Positions 8,549-17,999 of a stretch of 64,000 nt of DNA are shown piece by piece. The DNA comes from Methylophaga sulfidovorans (lineage in GTDB: Bacteria > Pseudomonadota > Gammaproteobacteria > Nitrosococcales > Methylophagaceae). How positions within the stretch are numbered: position 1 is the first letter of the stretch; every line of letters begins with the position of its first letter. Position numbers and translations under genes: made by a program. The stretch is taken from positions 1 to 64,000 of the forward strand of contig NZ_FOSH01000015.1 in the NCBI RefSeq assembly GCF_900114205.1, written 5' to 3'. The notes under the pieces are model-generated. The model saw nothing but the letters and a program-made list of their open reading frames with translations, was not told where the DNA came from and did not search any database.

Positions 8549-9373
8549 TTAAGGCGCGGAAATTTCCATCAATAACTCAGGCCAGTGCTCAGCCCAGCAG
8601 CAGTGATGAGTCATACCGGTAATCACTCTGACTCCGGGTTGCTTGGAGTTTGGAAAATGCTGTTGATATGACTTGGCAACCGCCTCAGGCATGATTTTAT
8701 CCTCACTGCCGACAAAGTGAATTTGTGGTTTTTCTTGCAAGGCTTGCCACTGCTCAGCAGGATTTAATGAGCTTGTTAAGGGGGATATGTGATGCAGATT
8801 TGTCCAGGCAGTGGTATCAATATTACCTGCCACAGTAATTAGTTGATCAACATCAGCTCGTTCAGCAGCTAATAAAGTAGCAATGGCACCACCACCTGAA
8901 TAACCAATCAGCCGTATTGAAGAAGCGTTAAATTGATTTTTCAGATCAGTGACAGCTTGGTTCATGGCCGTTAATACGTCAGATGAAAATCGGGCCGAGG
9001 TCCATAAGTCGCTGCCACAACGCTCAGACCAGACATACTGACAGGGGCGAGCCAGATAGACGGCATTTTTATCTTGTAAAGCAAGCTTAAGTACAAGTGG
9101 ATCGATGGGGGTGGGATCGGAGGATATTTTTCGGCGACTTAACCAGGCTAAACCATCGCCTTCGATATAAATCGTTAAACGTTTTGATGGTTTGCTGTTT
9201 TTAGGAACAAAGCTTTGTAAGTTAAATGCTGATGTTTTGATAACCTGGCCTTGCCACTGCTGTTTATGAGCAAGTTGCTGTGCGGTATCGATTCGGCTTT
9301 GTGTGGTCGGTATGGATGAACATGCCTGAAGTAGCAACAAAAAAGTGAACAATAGAATATGACGATAATTCAA
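8549..9373 (-). CDS. Alpha/beta-hydrolase-fold lipoprotein
   Basis: The 274-residue protein has a type II signal peptide: a hydrophobic core, then LLQAC, giving lipidated Cys at about residue 17. The mature part is an alpha/beta hydrolase with nucleophile elbow GYSGGGA (about residue 157), an Asp in the SEDKIMPE segment and His in TGMTHHCC near the C-terminus as likely triad members. It resembles uncharacterised predicted lipases/esterases of Proteobacteria, and the substrate is unknown. It shares convergent terminators with both neighbours and looks monocistronic. Confidence 0.78.
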   Translation of the reverse strand: MNYRHILLFTFLLLLQACSSIPTTQSRIDTAQQLAHKQQWQGQVIKTSAFNLQSFVPKNSKPSKRLTIYIEGDGLAWLSRRKISSDPTPIDPLVLKLALQDKNAVYLARPCQYVWSERCGSDLWTSARFSSDVLTAMNQAVTDLKNQFNASSIRLIGYSGGGAIATLLAAERADVDQLITVAGNIDTTAWTNLHHISPLTSSLNPAEQWQALQEKPQIHFVGSEDKIMPEAVAKSYQQHFPNSKQPGVRVITGMTHHCCWAEHWPELLMEISAP

Positions 9374-9473
9374 AACTGGCCTCTTCCTGACACTGAGATA
9401 GTGAGTGAGACACTAACATACCTAATTTAGGTGGTCGCTGCCTTAATAAGCATTTTTATGACCCCTAAAATAA

Positions 9474-9503
9474 TTCAGGGTCAGTGCATGCACTGACCCT
9501 GAA
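9474..9503. terminator. Perfect 30-bp palindrome, probable terminator
   Basis: TTCAGGGTCAGTGCA is followed directly by its exact reverse complement. It lies between two minus-strand genes, just past the stop of the VPLPA-CTERM gene. A T-run is weak, so a role as mRNA 3' end stabiliser is equally possible. Confidence 0.55.
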
Positions 9504-9537
9504 CTTTAAAGATTAAGGCTTCTACAGTCTAGATAAA

Positions 9538-11019
9538 CTAAGCTGCTTTAGAACCCGTAAGACGTGAACGACCAGCCCACATGCCAATCAGGCCAAAAGC
9601 AAATAGTGGCAATGCCGCAGGTAAAGGCACGGCACTTGGGTTAGAGAACTGGCTAGCAAGGTACTCAGTAGAGAACATGCCATCACTACCAAAACCCCAT
9701 GATGAGAAGTTTTTGAACTTGCCTGATAGTAATTCGCCACTATCCACGCCTAATGACAGGTAGACAAGCGCATCAGAAATTTCAAATGACAAAATATCTG
9801 ACAATTCGAAATCATTGAAGAAAATGCTGTTGATGCCTTCACCACCATCAAAGATGCCTGAGCTTAGTTGACCAGTAGTAGTGAGTCCATCGACGATCAC
9901 CATGTCGTCACCGCTACCAAACATCACATCACCGATAATGTCACTATTACCTGTCAGCGTCAGACTACTGTTGCCTTGATTGGGCGCAAAATGGATAGCT
10001 GTGCCAGAACGACCAACTAACGTACCACTGTTGGTGACGGTGACTTCTGAAGTACTGGCTTCATCTGAACCAATAGCATGAACGCCTTCGATATAACCTT
10101 CATTGACGATAGTCAGTGGACCAGCGACGCGGTCATCACCTTTGGTTGGTTCAAATACTGGATCGATATCTATGCCATTACCACCATTAAGTGGATCACT
10201 CTCGGTGCCGGTAGAAACGATGACGCCTGTAGCATGGTTATGCACTTTACCTTCATCAATATCGATGCCGTCATCTGTTCCCAAGATAACGCCATAGTTA
10301 TCTGCGGTGCCGCTGGCAAATTGAACACCATCTTCATCATCACTCGCGCCTGAGTTTGTCCAGGTTTTTGTGCCTGCATCCCATGACAAGCCATTCAGAG
10401 CGATAGTGCCGTGATTTTCCAGTGTGAAGTCTTCACGTGCTTCAATCACTTCTTCATTTCCACGTAAGGTACCGTGGTTAATGACTGTTGTGTCTGGACC
10501 ACGACTCTGAATAGCACGGCCTTTTTCACTTTCAATAAGACCGTAATTGGTGATATGTGCATTTTCCAGTTCAGCGTCATTATCTAATCTTACTGCTTGT
10601 TTTTCAGCAAAGATTTTTCCTGTTTCACGGTTAATTAACGTGAAGTTATTGGCATCATCCTGCAGACGAATGCCACGGCTACCACCAATAATTGTGCCAG
10701 AGTTATCAACGGTCAGATTGGCGCCTTTACCGCGAATAGCATCATCATCGCCACTTTCGATAAGACCAGCGTTGTTGAGAGATTGGTTTGAACCTTTCAG
10801 TTGCACAGGACGATCTTTTTCATCGACGATTTCTGCACCATTTTCAACAGTCACCGATAAATTATCACGGCTGTCATCAATGTTATTGCTGTCTGTCGAA
10901 TTACAAAGAAGAGTCGGTGAGGCAGTTGTGCCACCAGAAATACAATCTGCTGCCATAACAGGTGCGTTGTACATCGCTGCTAGCATCGAAGCGAGTAGTA
11001 ATTTATATGTGTTTTTCAC
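9538..11019 (-). CDS. VPLPA-CTERM surface protein with beta-helix repeats
   Basis: The 493-residue protein has a cleavable signal peptide (about residues 1-23, ending APVMA-A). Repeats of the style N.G.I.......AI.G follow, as in right-handed parallel beta-helices of autotransporter passengers (about 50-370), and the region is rich in Asp, suggesting Ca2+ binding. The C-terminus has the VPLPAALPLFAFGLIGMWAG hydrophobic segment followed by RSR: a tripartite VPLPA/PEP-CTERM sorting signal processed by an exosortase. No exosortase lies in this window. GGAGG-like sequence precedes the ATG at 11019. It is probably a cell-surface or extracellular matrix protein. Confidence 0.8.
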   Translation of the reverse strand: MKNTYKLLLASMLAAMYNAPVMAADCISGGTTASPTLLCNSTDSNNIDDSRDNLSVTVENGAEIVDEKDRPVQLKGSNQSLNNAGLIESGDDDAIRGKGANLTVDNSGTIIGGSRGIRLQDDANNFTLINRETGKIFAEKQAVRLDNDAELENAHITNYGLIESEKGRAIQSRGPDTTVINHGTLRGNEEVIEAREDFTLENHGTIALNGLSWDAGTKTWTNSGASDDEDGVQFASGTADNYGVILGTDDGIDIDEGKVHNHATGVIVSTGTESDPLNGGNGIDIDPVFEPTKGDDRVAGPLTIVNEGYIEGVHAIGSDEASTSEVTVTNSGTLVGRSGTAIHFAPNQGNSSLTLTGNSDIIGDVMFGSGDDMVIVDGLTTTGQLSSGIFDGGEGINSIFFNDFELSDILSFEISDALVYLSLGVDSGELLSGKFKNFSSWGFGSDGMFSTEYLASQFSNPSAVPLPAALPLFAFGLIGMWAGRSRLTGSKAA

Positions 11020-11289
11020 GTTTCCTCCAAATCAGCTAATAGATATCGACGACTAGGCTAGTGATGGATTATGACAATGTTATGAATATTCAAAATAATG
11101 TGAGGCAGAACACAAACTGGAGAGATGGAAATGTGGTAACCAAAATCATCACGAAGTGTTTGCTGATATCTACTCTGGTTTTCACACGACATTTTTTGAA
11201 AATAAGACGATGATGCCGAGAATAAGAAAAGCAGTTTGTTTCAACTGCTACATCCCGTAATATGTGGCTTTTGACGTGAAGGAATCCAC

Positions 11290-14200
11290 ATGCTGAAGAT
11301 TGTTTACAGTAATGACAGCAGACAACTTGCTGCCTGGCTTGCTGAACAGCTTCAGTCTGAACCGCTCAGCCCGTTTGAGCAGGAAAATATTATTGTGCAA
11401 AGTAACGAGCTGGCTCGCTGGCTGTCGTTATTTATTGCCAATGAGCAGGGCATTGCTGCCAATACGGAGTTTCCTTTTCCTTCAGCCTATATCTGGCGCT
11501 TGTTTCGACAAATCTGGCCCGATATTCCTTTACATTCTCCCTATGCCAAAGCGCCGATTAGCTGGCGTTTATTTGCTATGCTGCCTGAGTTAGCCAATGA
11601 GCCCGAGTTTGAGGCTATTGCCGCGTATTTGGGTGAGCAAACAGATGAGTTAAAACGTTTTCAGTTAGCTGAACGGCTGGCCGATACCTATGACCAATAT
11701 CTGATGTATCGACCGGACTGGATAGCCGAGTGGGAGCAGGGAGAAAGCGCAAACTGGCAAGGGCATCTGTGGCAGAAAATAACAGCTGACGATGCTGAAC
11801 CCATGCATCGGGCCAGATTGTTAAACCAGCTCAATCAGCTTTTACAAACAGCTACAGAAAAGCCAGCAGGTCTGCCAGAGCGACTCAGTATTTTTGGTAT
11901 TTCTTCGCTGCCACCCGTTTATTTACAGACCTTTGCTCTGATGGCGAAGTTTGTAGATATCACACTGTTTTATTTATCACCCAGTCAGCATTATTGGGGT
12001 GATTTGATTGATGCTAAACAGCAACAACGTCAGCAGTTGGAATTGATGCTGGACGATCCCGAACCAGAATTGAATGCGGATGTGGGTCACCCTTTATTGG
12101 CAAGCTTAGGCAAACAAGGTCAGGAGTTTTTTCGCCAATGTCAGGACTTGCCTCATGAAGCTGAGACCTGTTTTGTTGAGCCCATACCAGACACCATGCT
12201 TGGCATGTTGAAAAGCGATATGTTTGAGCTGGAGGTCGGTGAGCAGCAAGTGGCGAGTGCTGACGATAACTCTATTCTGATTCAGGTCTGTCATAGCCCG
12301 ATGCGGGAAATGGAAATTTTGCAGGATCAATTACTGGCTTTATTTGAACAGCACCCTGATTTATCACCCACCGATATTGTGGTGATGACGCCGGATATTG
12401 ATGTGTATGCACCGTGGATTGAAGCTGTATTCGGAGCAGCTGATCCCGCCCATGCTATTCCTTTTAGTATTGCTGATAGCAGCGGCCAGCAGGAGAGTAT
12501 TTTACTCAACGCCTGGTTTAGTATTCTGGCTTTGCCACAGTCACGGTTTGATGTGGAAAGTGTGCTGGCATTACTGGAATGCCCAGCCATCCAGCAACGT
12601 TTCCAGCTCGATGAAAATGCCTTGTTATGGCTGCGTGAATGGTGTCAGCAAACCCGAATTCGTTGGGGCCATGATGCCAAAGATAAAATGGCATTGGATT
12701 TACCCGCTAATGACGCCAATACCTGGCGTGCCGGATTAGACCGTTTGTTACTGGGCTATGCGATGCCTCTGACAGAGCAGGGCGAGCCATGGCGTTTGTT
12801 TGATGGCCAACTGGCGATGGATGGCATTAGTGGGGATAAAGCCAGAATTGTGGCATCAGTTTCGCAGTTTATTGCGACACTGGATAACTGGCGACAATGG
12901 TTAGCTCAGCCTCGCACACCACAGGATTGGCAACAGCAGCTTAATCTGTGTCTGGATAGCTTTTTTGATGCCGAGCATCTGGATGATCCATTGGCAGAAC
13001 GCGAGCTGATCTCTATTCGTACCCAACTCGATCGCATGATTGAAAGTACTGAACTGGCCGAATTTGATGAGCCACTTGGCATCGACGTGATCTTAAGCTG
13101 GCAGCAATCACATCTGGAACCGTTGGATAACAGCCATCGTTTTATGGGCCATGGCGTTACCTTCTGCGGCATGGTGCCGATGCGTAGCATTCCCTTTGAT
13201 GTGGTCTGCCTGATTGGAATGAACGATGATGTTTTCCCACGCCGCCAACCCAGTTTAGGTTTTGATTTACTGGCACACCATCATCGTGAAGGTGATCGTT
13301 CCCGGCGTGATGATGACCGATATCTGTTCCTTGAAGCTTTATTATCCGCTCAGCAAACACTTTATATCAGTTATATCGGTGCCAGCATTACGGATAATGC
13401 CGAGATTCCACCGTCTGTGTTAATTAGTGATTTATTGGATTATCTGGATGAGCGATTTATCGATGAGCAAGGCCAGTCGGTAATAAATCAGCTAGTGACT
13501 CATCATCCCTTACAGGCATTTAGCCGCCGTTATTTTGATCAGCAACATAAGAAACTGTTTAGTTTTAATGCCTTGCAATGTCCGGTTTCTCAGGTAATAA
13601 CAGCACCTCAAGACTGGTTTGCAGAGCCGTTGCCAGAAGCGGATGACTCATGGCGTGATATCAGTCTGATACAACTTAATCAGTTTTTTATGCATCCGGC
13701 TAGATTCCTTTGCCGTGAACGACTGGGTGTCAGATTGGAACTGGATGAAGATGAACTCAGCAGCCGAGAACCGTTTGAATTAAATGGGCTGGAAGCGTGG
13801 CAGCTAAGGCAGTGGTTATTAGAAAACAAACTGAGTGACACGCCTGATCTGAATATGTCTGAGCTGGTGCAGGCGACGGGCATGTTACCGCAAGGTGAGT
13901 TTGGTGATGAATGGCTGCAACAGGAGAATCAGAAAGTCGAGGCGTTTCTTGATACCTTAACGCCATATTTAACTGAGCAGCGTCTTCCTGCTGTGCCATT
14001 TGAATTAGATATTGGCAAATTCACGCTGAGTGGTCAGCTCGATAAGCTGAGTGCCTCAGGATTATTGCGATACCGTTTATCACGTAAAAAAGGACGTGAT
14101 CTGATCAACGGCTGGTTAGAGCATTTGATTCTCAATATTGTTAAACCCGAAGGCGTGACACTGGAAACACAACTGGTGTTTGAAGATGAAGAGATCACCT

Positions 14201-14517
14201 TCACCCCAGTCCTCGACGCTCAGTTTTTATTAGAACATTACCTGAACTTATATTGGCAAGGCTGTCAGCAACCGTTGCCTTTGTTTGATAAAACCAGTCT
14301 GGCTTATGCCAAACAAGCCTTGAGTGATAAACCAGAAAAAGCCCAGCAAGCTGCTGAACGAAGCTGGGCCCCAGCCGGTGAATTTGTGATGGCAGAGCAG
14401 GATGATGCCTATTATCAATGCTGTTTCCCTGCTAATCCTTTGGATGAACGCTTTGCTGACATTGCTTTGCAAGTGTACGAGCCTATTCAACAACACATTC
14501 AAGGAGGGCAATTATGA
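11290..14517 (+). CDS. recC: Exodeoxyribonuclease V gamma subunit RecC
   Basis: The 1075-residue protein is near the usual RecC length. RecC is the scaffold that recognises Chi in the RecBCD helicase-nuclease that processes double-strand breaks. Visible family segments are QSNELARWLSL near residue 37, VMTPDIDVYAPWIEAVFG near 365, and the region FCGMVPMRSIPFDVVCLIGMND. The degenerate helicase and nuclease folds lack catalytic motifs, as expected for RecC. The ATG at 11290 follows an AAGGA site. recB begins 4 nt before the stop, so recC-recB-recD are translationally coupled. There is no thyA/ptr linkage as in Escherichia coli. Confidence 0.95.
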   Translation: MLKIVYSNDSRQLAAWLAEQLQSEPLSPFEQENIIVQSNELARWLSLFIANEQGIAANTEFPFPSAYIWRLFRQIWPDIPLHSPYAKAPISWRLFAMLPELANEPEFEAIAAYLGEQTDELKRFQLAERLADTYDQYLMYRPDWIAEWEQGESANWQGHLWQKITADDAEPMHRARLLNQLNQLLQTATEKPAGLPERLSIFGISSLPPVYLQTFALMAKFVDITLFYLSPSQHYWGDLIDAKQQQRQQLELMLDDPEPELNADVGHPLLASLGKQGQEFFRQCQDLPHEAETCFVEPIPDTMLGMLKSDMFELEVGEQQVASADDNSILIQVCHSPMREMEILQDQLLALFEQHPDLSPTDIVVMTPDIDVYAPWIEAVFGAADPAHAIPFSIADSSGQQESILLNAWFSILALPQSRFDVESVLALLECPAIQQRFQLDENALLWLREWCQQTRIRWGHDAKDKMALDLPANDANTWRAGLDRLLLGYAMPLTEQGEPWRLFDGQLAMDGISGDKARIVASVSQFIATLDNWRQWLAQPRTPQDWQQQLNLCLDSFFDAEHLDDPLAERELISIRTQLDRMIESTELAEFDEPLGIDVILSWQQSHLEPLDNSHRFMGHGVTFCGMVPMRSIPFDVVCLIGMNDDVFPRRQPSLGFDLLAHHHREGDRSRRDDDRYLFLEALLSAQQTLYISYIGASITDNAEIPPSVLISDLLDYLDERFIDEQGQSVINQLVTHHPLQAFSRRYFDQQHKKLFSFNALQCPVSQVITAPQDWFAEPLPEADDSWRDISLIQLNQFFMHPARFLCRERLGVRLELDEDELSSREPFELNGLEAWQLRQWLLENKLSDTPDLNMSELVQATGMLPQGEFGDEWLQQENQKVEAFLDTLTPYLTEQRLPAVPFELDIGKFTLSGQLDKLSASGLLRYRLSRKKGRDLINGWLEHLILNIVKPEGVTLETQLVFEDEEITFTPVLDAQFLLEHYLNLYWQGCQQPLPLFDKTSLAYAKQALSDKPEKAQQAAERSWAPAGEFVMAEQDDAYYQCCFPANPLDERFADIALQVYEPIQQHIQGGQL

Positions 14518-17500
14518 GCGCCCAATTTGATGTGAATACGGTTGAACTCAAAGGCATTAATCTGATTGAAGCCAGTGCTGGTACTGGCAAAACGTTTACG
14601 CTGGCAGAGCTTTATTGCCGACTGGTGGTAGAACAAAAACTGGAGGTCAGCCAGATTCTGGTAGTGACTTATACCCGTGCAGCGACCGAAGAGTTACGAG
14701 GACGTTTACGGGCACGACTGGTTGATGAACGTAAACAACTGAGCCAACAAGAGCAAGCAGATCCTCAGGCGATAAAACGTTTGCAACTGGCGATTCAAAG
14801 TTTTGATGAAGCAGCTATCTACACCATTCACGGATTTTGTCAGCGTGCCCTACAGGATTTTGCATTTGAGAGCGGCCATTTTTTTGATATGGAAATGGTG
14901 GCTGACGAACAAGAGCTTCGACAAGCGGTAGCCGATGACTTCTGGCGTCGCCATATCAGCTCAGCTGATAAAGCCTTTGCTCGATATTTATTACAAAAAC
15001 GCCAAAACCCGGAAAGTTTATTGCAGTCGGTGAGCAGTGTGATCGGCAAGCCTTATCTTGAAGTCATCCCATTACCGGAGATGGCGGCTGAACCATTACA
15101 AAACTTATTTAATGAGCAGTTCGACCACGTTCAGTCGCTGTGGTGGCAACAGCGTGATGAAGCCATTGCTGTATTGCAGGACAAAAATTTACTTAACGGT
15201 AATAAATATCGTACTGCCAGTGTCAGCAGCTGGATAGCTGAAATGGATAGCCTAATGCAGGCTGGAAAACAGGCGGGCTTATTCGAGAAGTTTGCCAAGT
15301 TTGGTCAGGCTGAACTGAGTCAGGCATTAAAAAAAGGGCAGGAGTTACCTGAACTGAGTTTATGGCGGGCATGTGATGCTTTGCTTGATACGGATCAACA
15401 GTTGCAAACAGCCCGTTCTTTGCAGTTACAACAATTACGTCAGCAGTTGGCAGATTATCTGGCGAGTGAGCTACCTAAACGCAAGCAGCAATTAAAACTG
15501 CAGGCTTTTGATGATCTGCTGCTTAATCTGCAACAGGCGCTTCACGGACCGCAGGCAGATAAGCTGATGGCTAAAATTCGTGAACAGTTTCAAGCAGCAT
15601 TGATTGATGAGTTTCAGGATACTGATCCGATTCAATACGATTGTTTTCACACGATTTTTGCAAATACCGAACAGCCCGTGTTTTTTGTCGGCGATCCTAA
15701 ACAGGCGATTTACAGCTTTCGTGGCGCTGATATTTTCACTTATCTGCAGGCCAAGCATGCTGCTGCCAATGAGTTTAATCTGGATACTAACTGGCGATCT
15801 CATCCACGTTTAGTGCAGGCCGTTAATCATCTGTTCGAACGCGTACCACAGCCTTTTTTATATGAAGACATTCCGTTTCTACCGGTTAAGGCTGCACGTC
15901 CTGATGAGGCGTGTTTAACCATCACTGGACAAGCCATGTCGCCCTTATCGTGGGTATGGATGGCATCTGACAAGCCATTTAATGTCAGTAATATGATGCA
16001 AAATGCAGCAGATATTACTGCTGATCAGATAGCTGATTTATTGAATAAATCTGCTGCTGGTGAGGTCATACTGACCGATAAAGATGGCAGCCAGCGTCGC
16101 TTGAATGGTGGCGATATTGCGATCTTAGTCAGGAGTCACAAACAAGCTACAACGATTCAACAAGCTTTACGTGCTCGTGGTGTGAACAGTGTGCAACAGT
16201 CGCGTGACAGTGTGTTTGAAACCTCTCAGGCAGTGATGTTGGAGCGGGTCTTAATGGCGATTGCTCAACCAAGCAATGACAGCTTGATTGCCACGGCTTT
16301 AGCCACGCCACTATTTGCCAAAACGGCATTGGATATCTTTCAGTTACAACAAGACGAACAGCTTTGGTTACAACAAACCGATTTCTTTGTTTCTCTGCAT
16401 GAGCAGTGGCAGCAATCTGGATTTATTGTGATGTTCCGAGCCTTAATTGCTGCACTGGACGTGCAGCGTCGCTGGTTAGCTTTGGCGGATGGCGAACGAC
16501 AATTAACTAACTTATTGCATTTAGCCGAACTGATTCAGGCACATGCGACACGACGCAATAATACGATGGAAGCCATTTTGATGTGGTTAGCTTCACAGCG
16601 TCAGGCGGCGGATAAAAGTGGCGATGCAGCTCAGATTCGTCTGGAAAGTGATGAGCAACTGGTCAAAGTCATTACTATCCACACCAGTAAGGGGCTGGAA
16701 TACCCGATTGTGTTTTGTCCCTTCCTTTGGCATCAGAGCCAGTTCAATCAGTCACCTACTGTGATGACCTTTCACCGTGAAGACGATAATCAAGCTTGTG
16801 TGGCATTTGGTGAACCTGGTTTTTCTGAAGCTCAGCCGATTGTGGCTGAAGAGCAGCAAGCCGAGGATTTACGTTTACTTTATGTGGCATTGACCCGTGC
16901 TCGTGAGCGCTGTGTGATTGTATGGGCACCGGTGAAAAATGTGCAACAGAGTGCGTTGTTTCAGCTACTTCATCCCGAGTTAGAGAGTGTTGATGCGGGT
17001 CAGATGCAGCAAGATTTGCAAGATATGGTCAACGCACAAAATGTGAATATGAATAAGGTGAACTGGGATCTGGAAGCAGCGCCTATCGTCAAACAAGCTG
17101 AAACGATAGCAGAGACATTACAGGCCCGACAGTTTCAGGGGCTGATTCAGACACCATGGCATATCGGCAGCTTTACTGGCCTCAGTCATGGCCAGCATAT
17201 GGAGTTACCAGACCATGACGCACCCTTGCTCCTAGTGGAAACGCCTAACAGTGAACCACGCCAGGATCGTTTTGGTTTTCCAAAAGGCGCTAATGCGGGT
17301 ACCTGTTTACATAGCTTGTTTGAGCACTGGGATTTCCAGCAGCAGAATGAAGAACTCAACGTGCTGGTGGATAAAACGCTAAGCCAATTTGGCATTGACA
17401 CAGAATGGTCTGCCACCGTGTCATCCTGGTTAGAAGCCGTTGTCACCACGTCATTAGATAAGCAAAGCGGATTGACCTTACGTGATATTCAGCCACAGCA

Positions 17501-17999
17501 GCGTTTAGATGAAATGGCATTTTTCTTTCCAGTGACGCATTTGACAACAAAACGTTTAAAAGACACCTTACTGCCCTTTGTGGGTGACTACCCGATTCTC
17601 AATCCTATCGTGAAATCATTACATTTCGCTGATTTGAGTGGCTTTATGAAGGGCTTTATCGACCTGGTGTTTGAGCAGGATGGTCGCTTTTATATTGCCG
17701 ACTATAAATCCAATTGGTTAGGGACTCGGGCAGAAAATTATCAACAAGCACCGCTGGATGAGGCAATGGTGGCACATAGTTACCCCTTGCAATATCTGAT
17801 TTACAGCCTGGCTTTGCATCGTTATTTAAAAACACGATTGTCTGACTATAACCCTGAACAGCATTTTGGTGGGGTCTATTACTTATTCATTCGTGGCATG
17901 CATCCAGATTGGGGGCAAGCAGGCGTGTATTTTGAGCGGCCATCTTCAGCATTACTAGAGGCACTTGATCTGTGCATGTCTGAGGTAGGCGATGTCTGA
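14514..17999 (+). CDS. recB: Exodeoxyribonuclease V beta subunit RecB
   Basis: The 1161-residue protein is the 3'-5' helicase and nuclease of RecBCD. Motif I is ASAGTGKTFTLAELY (about residue 20), motif II DEFQDTDPIQ (about 364), motif III GDPKQAIYSFRGAD (about 393), and motif V TIHTSKGLEYPIVF (about 722). The C-terminal nuclease domain has GTCLHSLFEHWDF, then GFIDLVF and YIADYKSNWLG, giving the metal-binding Asp and the catalytic Lys. All key residues appear intact. It overlaps recC by 4 nt and recD by 8 nt. Confidence 0.96.
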   Translation: MSAQFDVNTVELKGINLIEASAGTGKTFTLAELYCRLVVEQKLEVSQILVVTYTRAATEELRGRLRARLVDERKQLSQQEQADPQAIKRLQLAIQSFDEAAIYTIHGFCQRALQDFAFESGHFFDMEMVADEQELRQAVADDFWRRHISSADKAFARYLLQKRQNPESLLQSVSSVIGKPYLEVIPLPEMAAEPLQNLFNEQFDHVQSLWWQQRDEAIAVLQDKNLLNGNKYRTASVSSWIAEMDSLMQAGKQAGLFEKFAKFGQAELSQALKKGQELPELSLWRACDALLDTDQQLQTARSLQLQQLRQQLADYLASELPKRKQQLKLQAFDDLLLNLQQALHGPQADKLMAKIREQFQAALIDEFQDTDPIQYDCFHTIFANTEQPVFFVGDPKQAIYSFRGADIFTYLQAKHAAANEFNLDTNWRSHPRLVQAVNHLFERVPQPFLYEDIPFLPVKAARPDEACLTITGQAMSPLSWVWMASDKPFNVSNMMQNAADITADQIADLLNKSAAGEVILTDKDGSQRRLNGGDIAILVRSHKQATTIQQALRARGVNSVQQSRDSVFETSQAVMLERVLMAIAQPSNDSLIATALATPLFAKTALDIFQLQQDEQLWLQQTDFFVSLHEQWQQSGFIVMFRALIAALDVQRRWLALADGERQLTNLLHLAELIQAHATRRNNTMEAILMWLASQRQAADKSGDAAQIRLESDEQLVKVITIHTSKGLEYPIVFCPFLWHQSQFNQSPTVMTFHREDDNQACVAFGEPGFSEAQPIVAEEQQAEDLRLLYVALTRARERCVIVWAPVKNVQQSALFQLLHPELESVDAGQMQQDLQDMVNAQNVNMNKVNWDLEAAPIVKQAETIAETLQARQFQGLIQTPWHIGSFTGLSHGQHMELPDHDAPLLLVETPNSEPRQDRFGFPKGANAGTCLHSLFEHWDFQQQNEELNVLVDKTLSQFGIDTEWSATVSSWLEAVVTTSLDKQSGLTLRDIQPQQRLDEMAFFFPVTHLTTKRLKDTLLPFVGDYPILNPIVKSLHFADLSGFMKGFIDLVFEQDGRFYIADYKSNWLGTRAENYQQAPLDEAMVAHSYPLQYLIYSLALHRYLKTRLSDYNPEQHFGGVYYLFIRGMHPDWGQAGVYFERPSSALLEALDLCMSEVGDV

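Noticed and set aside
10547-11056. 169-codon frame opposite the VPLPA-CTERM gene
   Set aside because: It is antisense to a gene with signal peptide and sorting signal and has low-complexity Ser/Leu composition typical of shadow frames.
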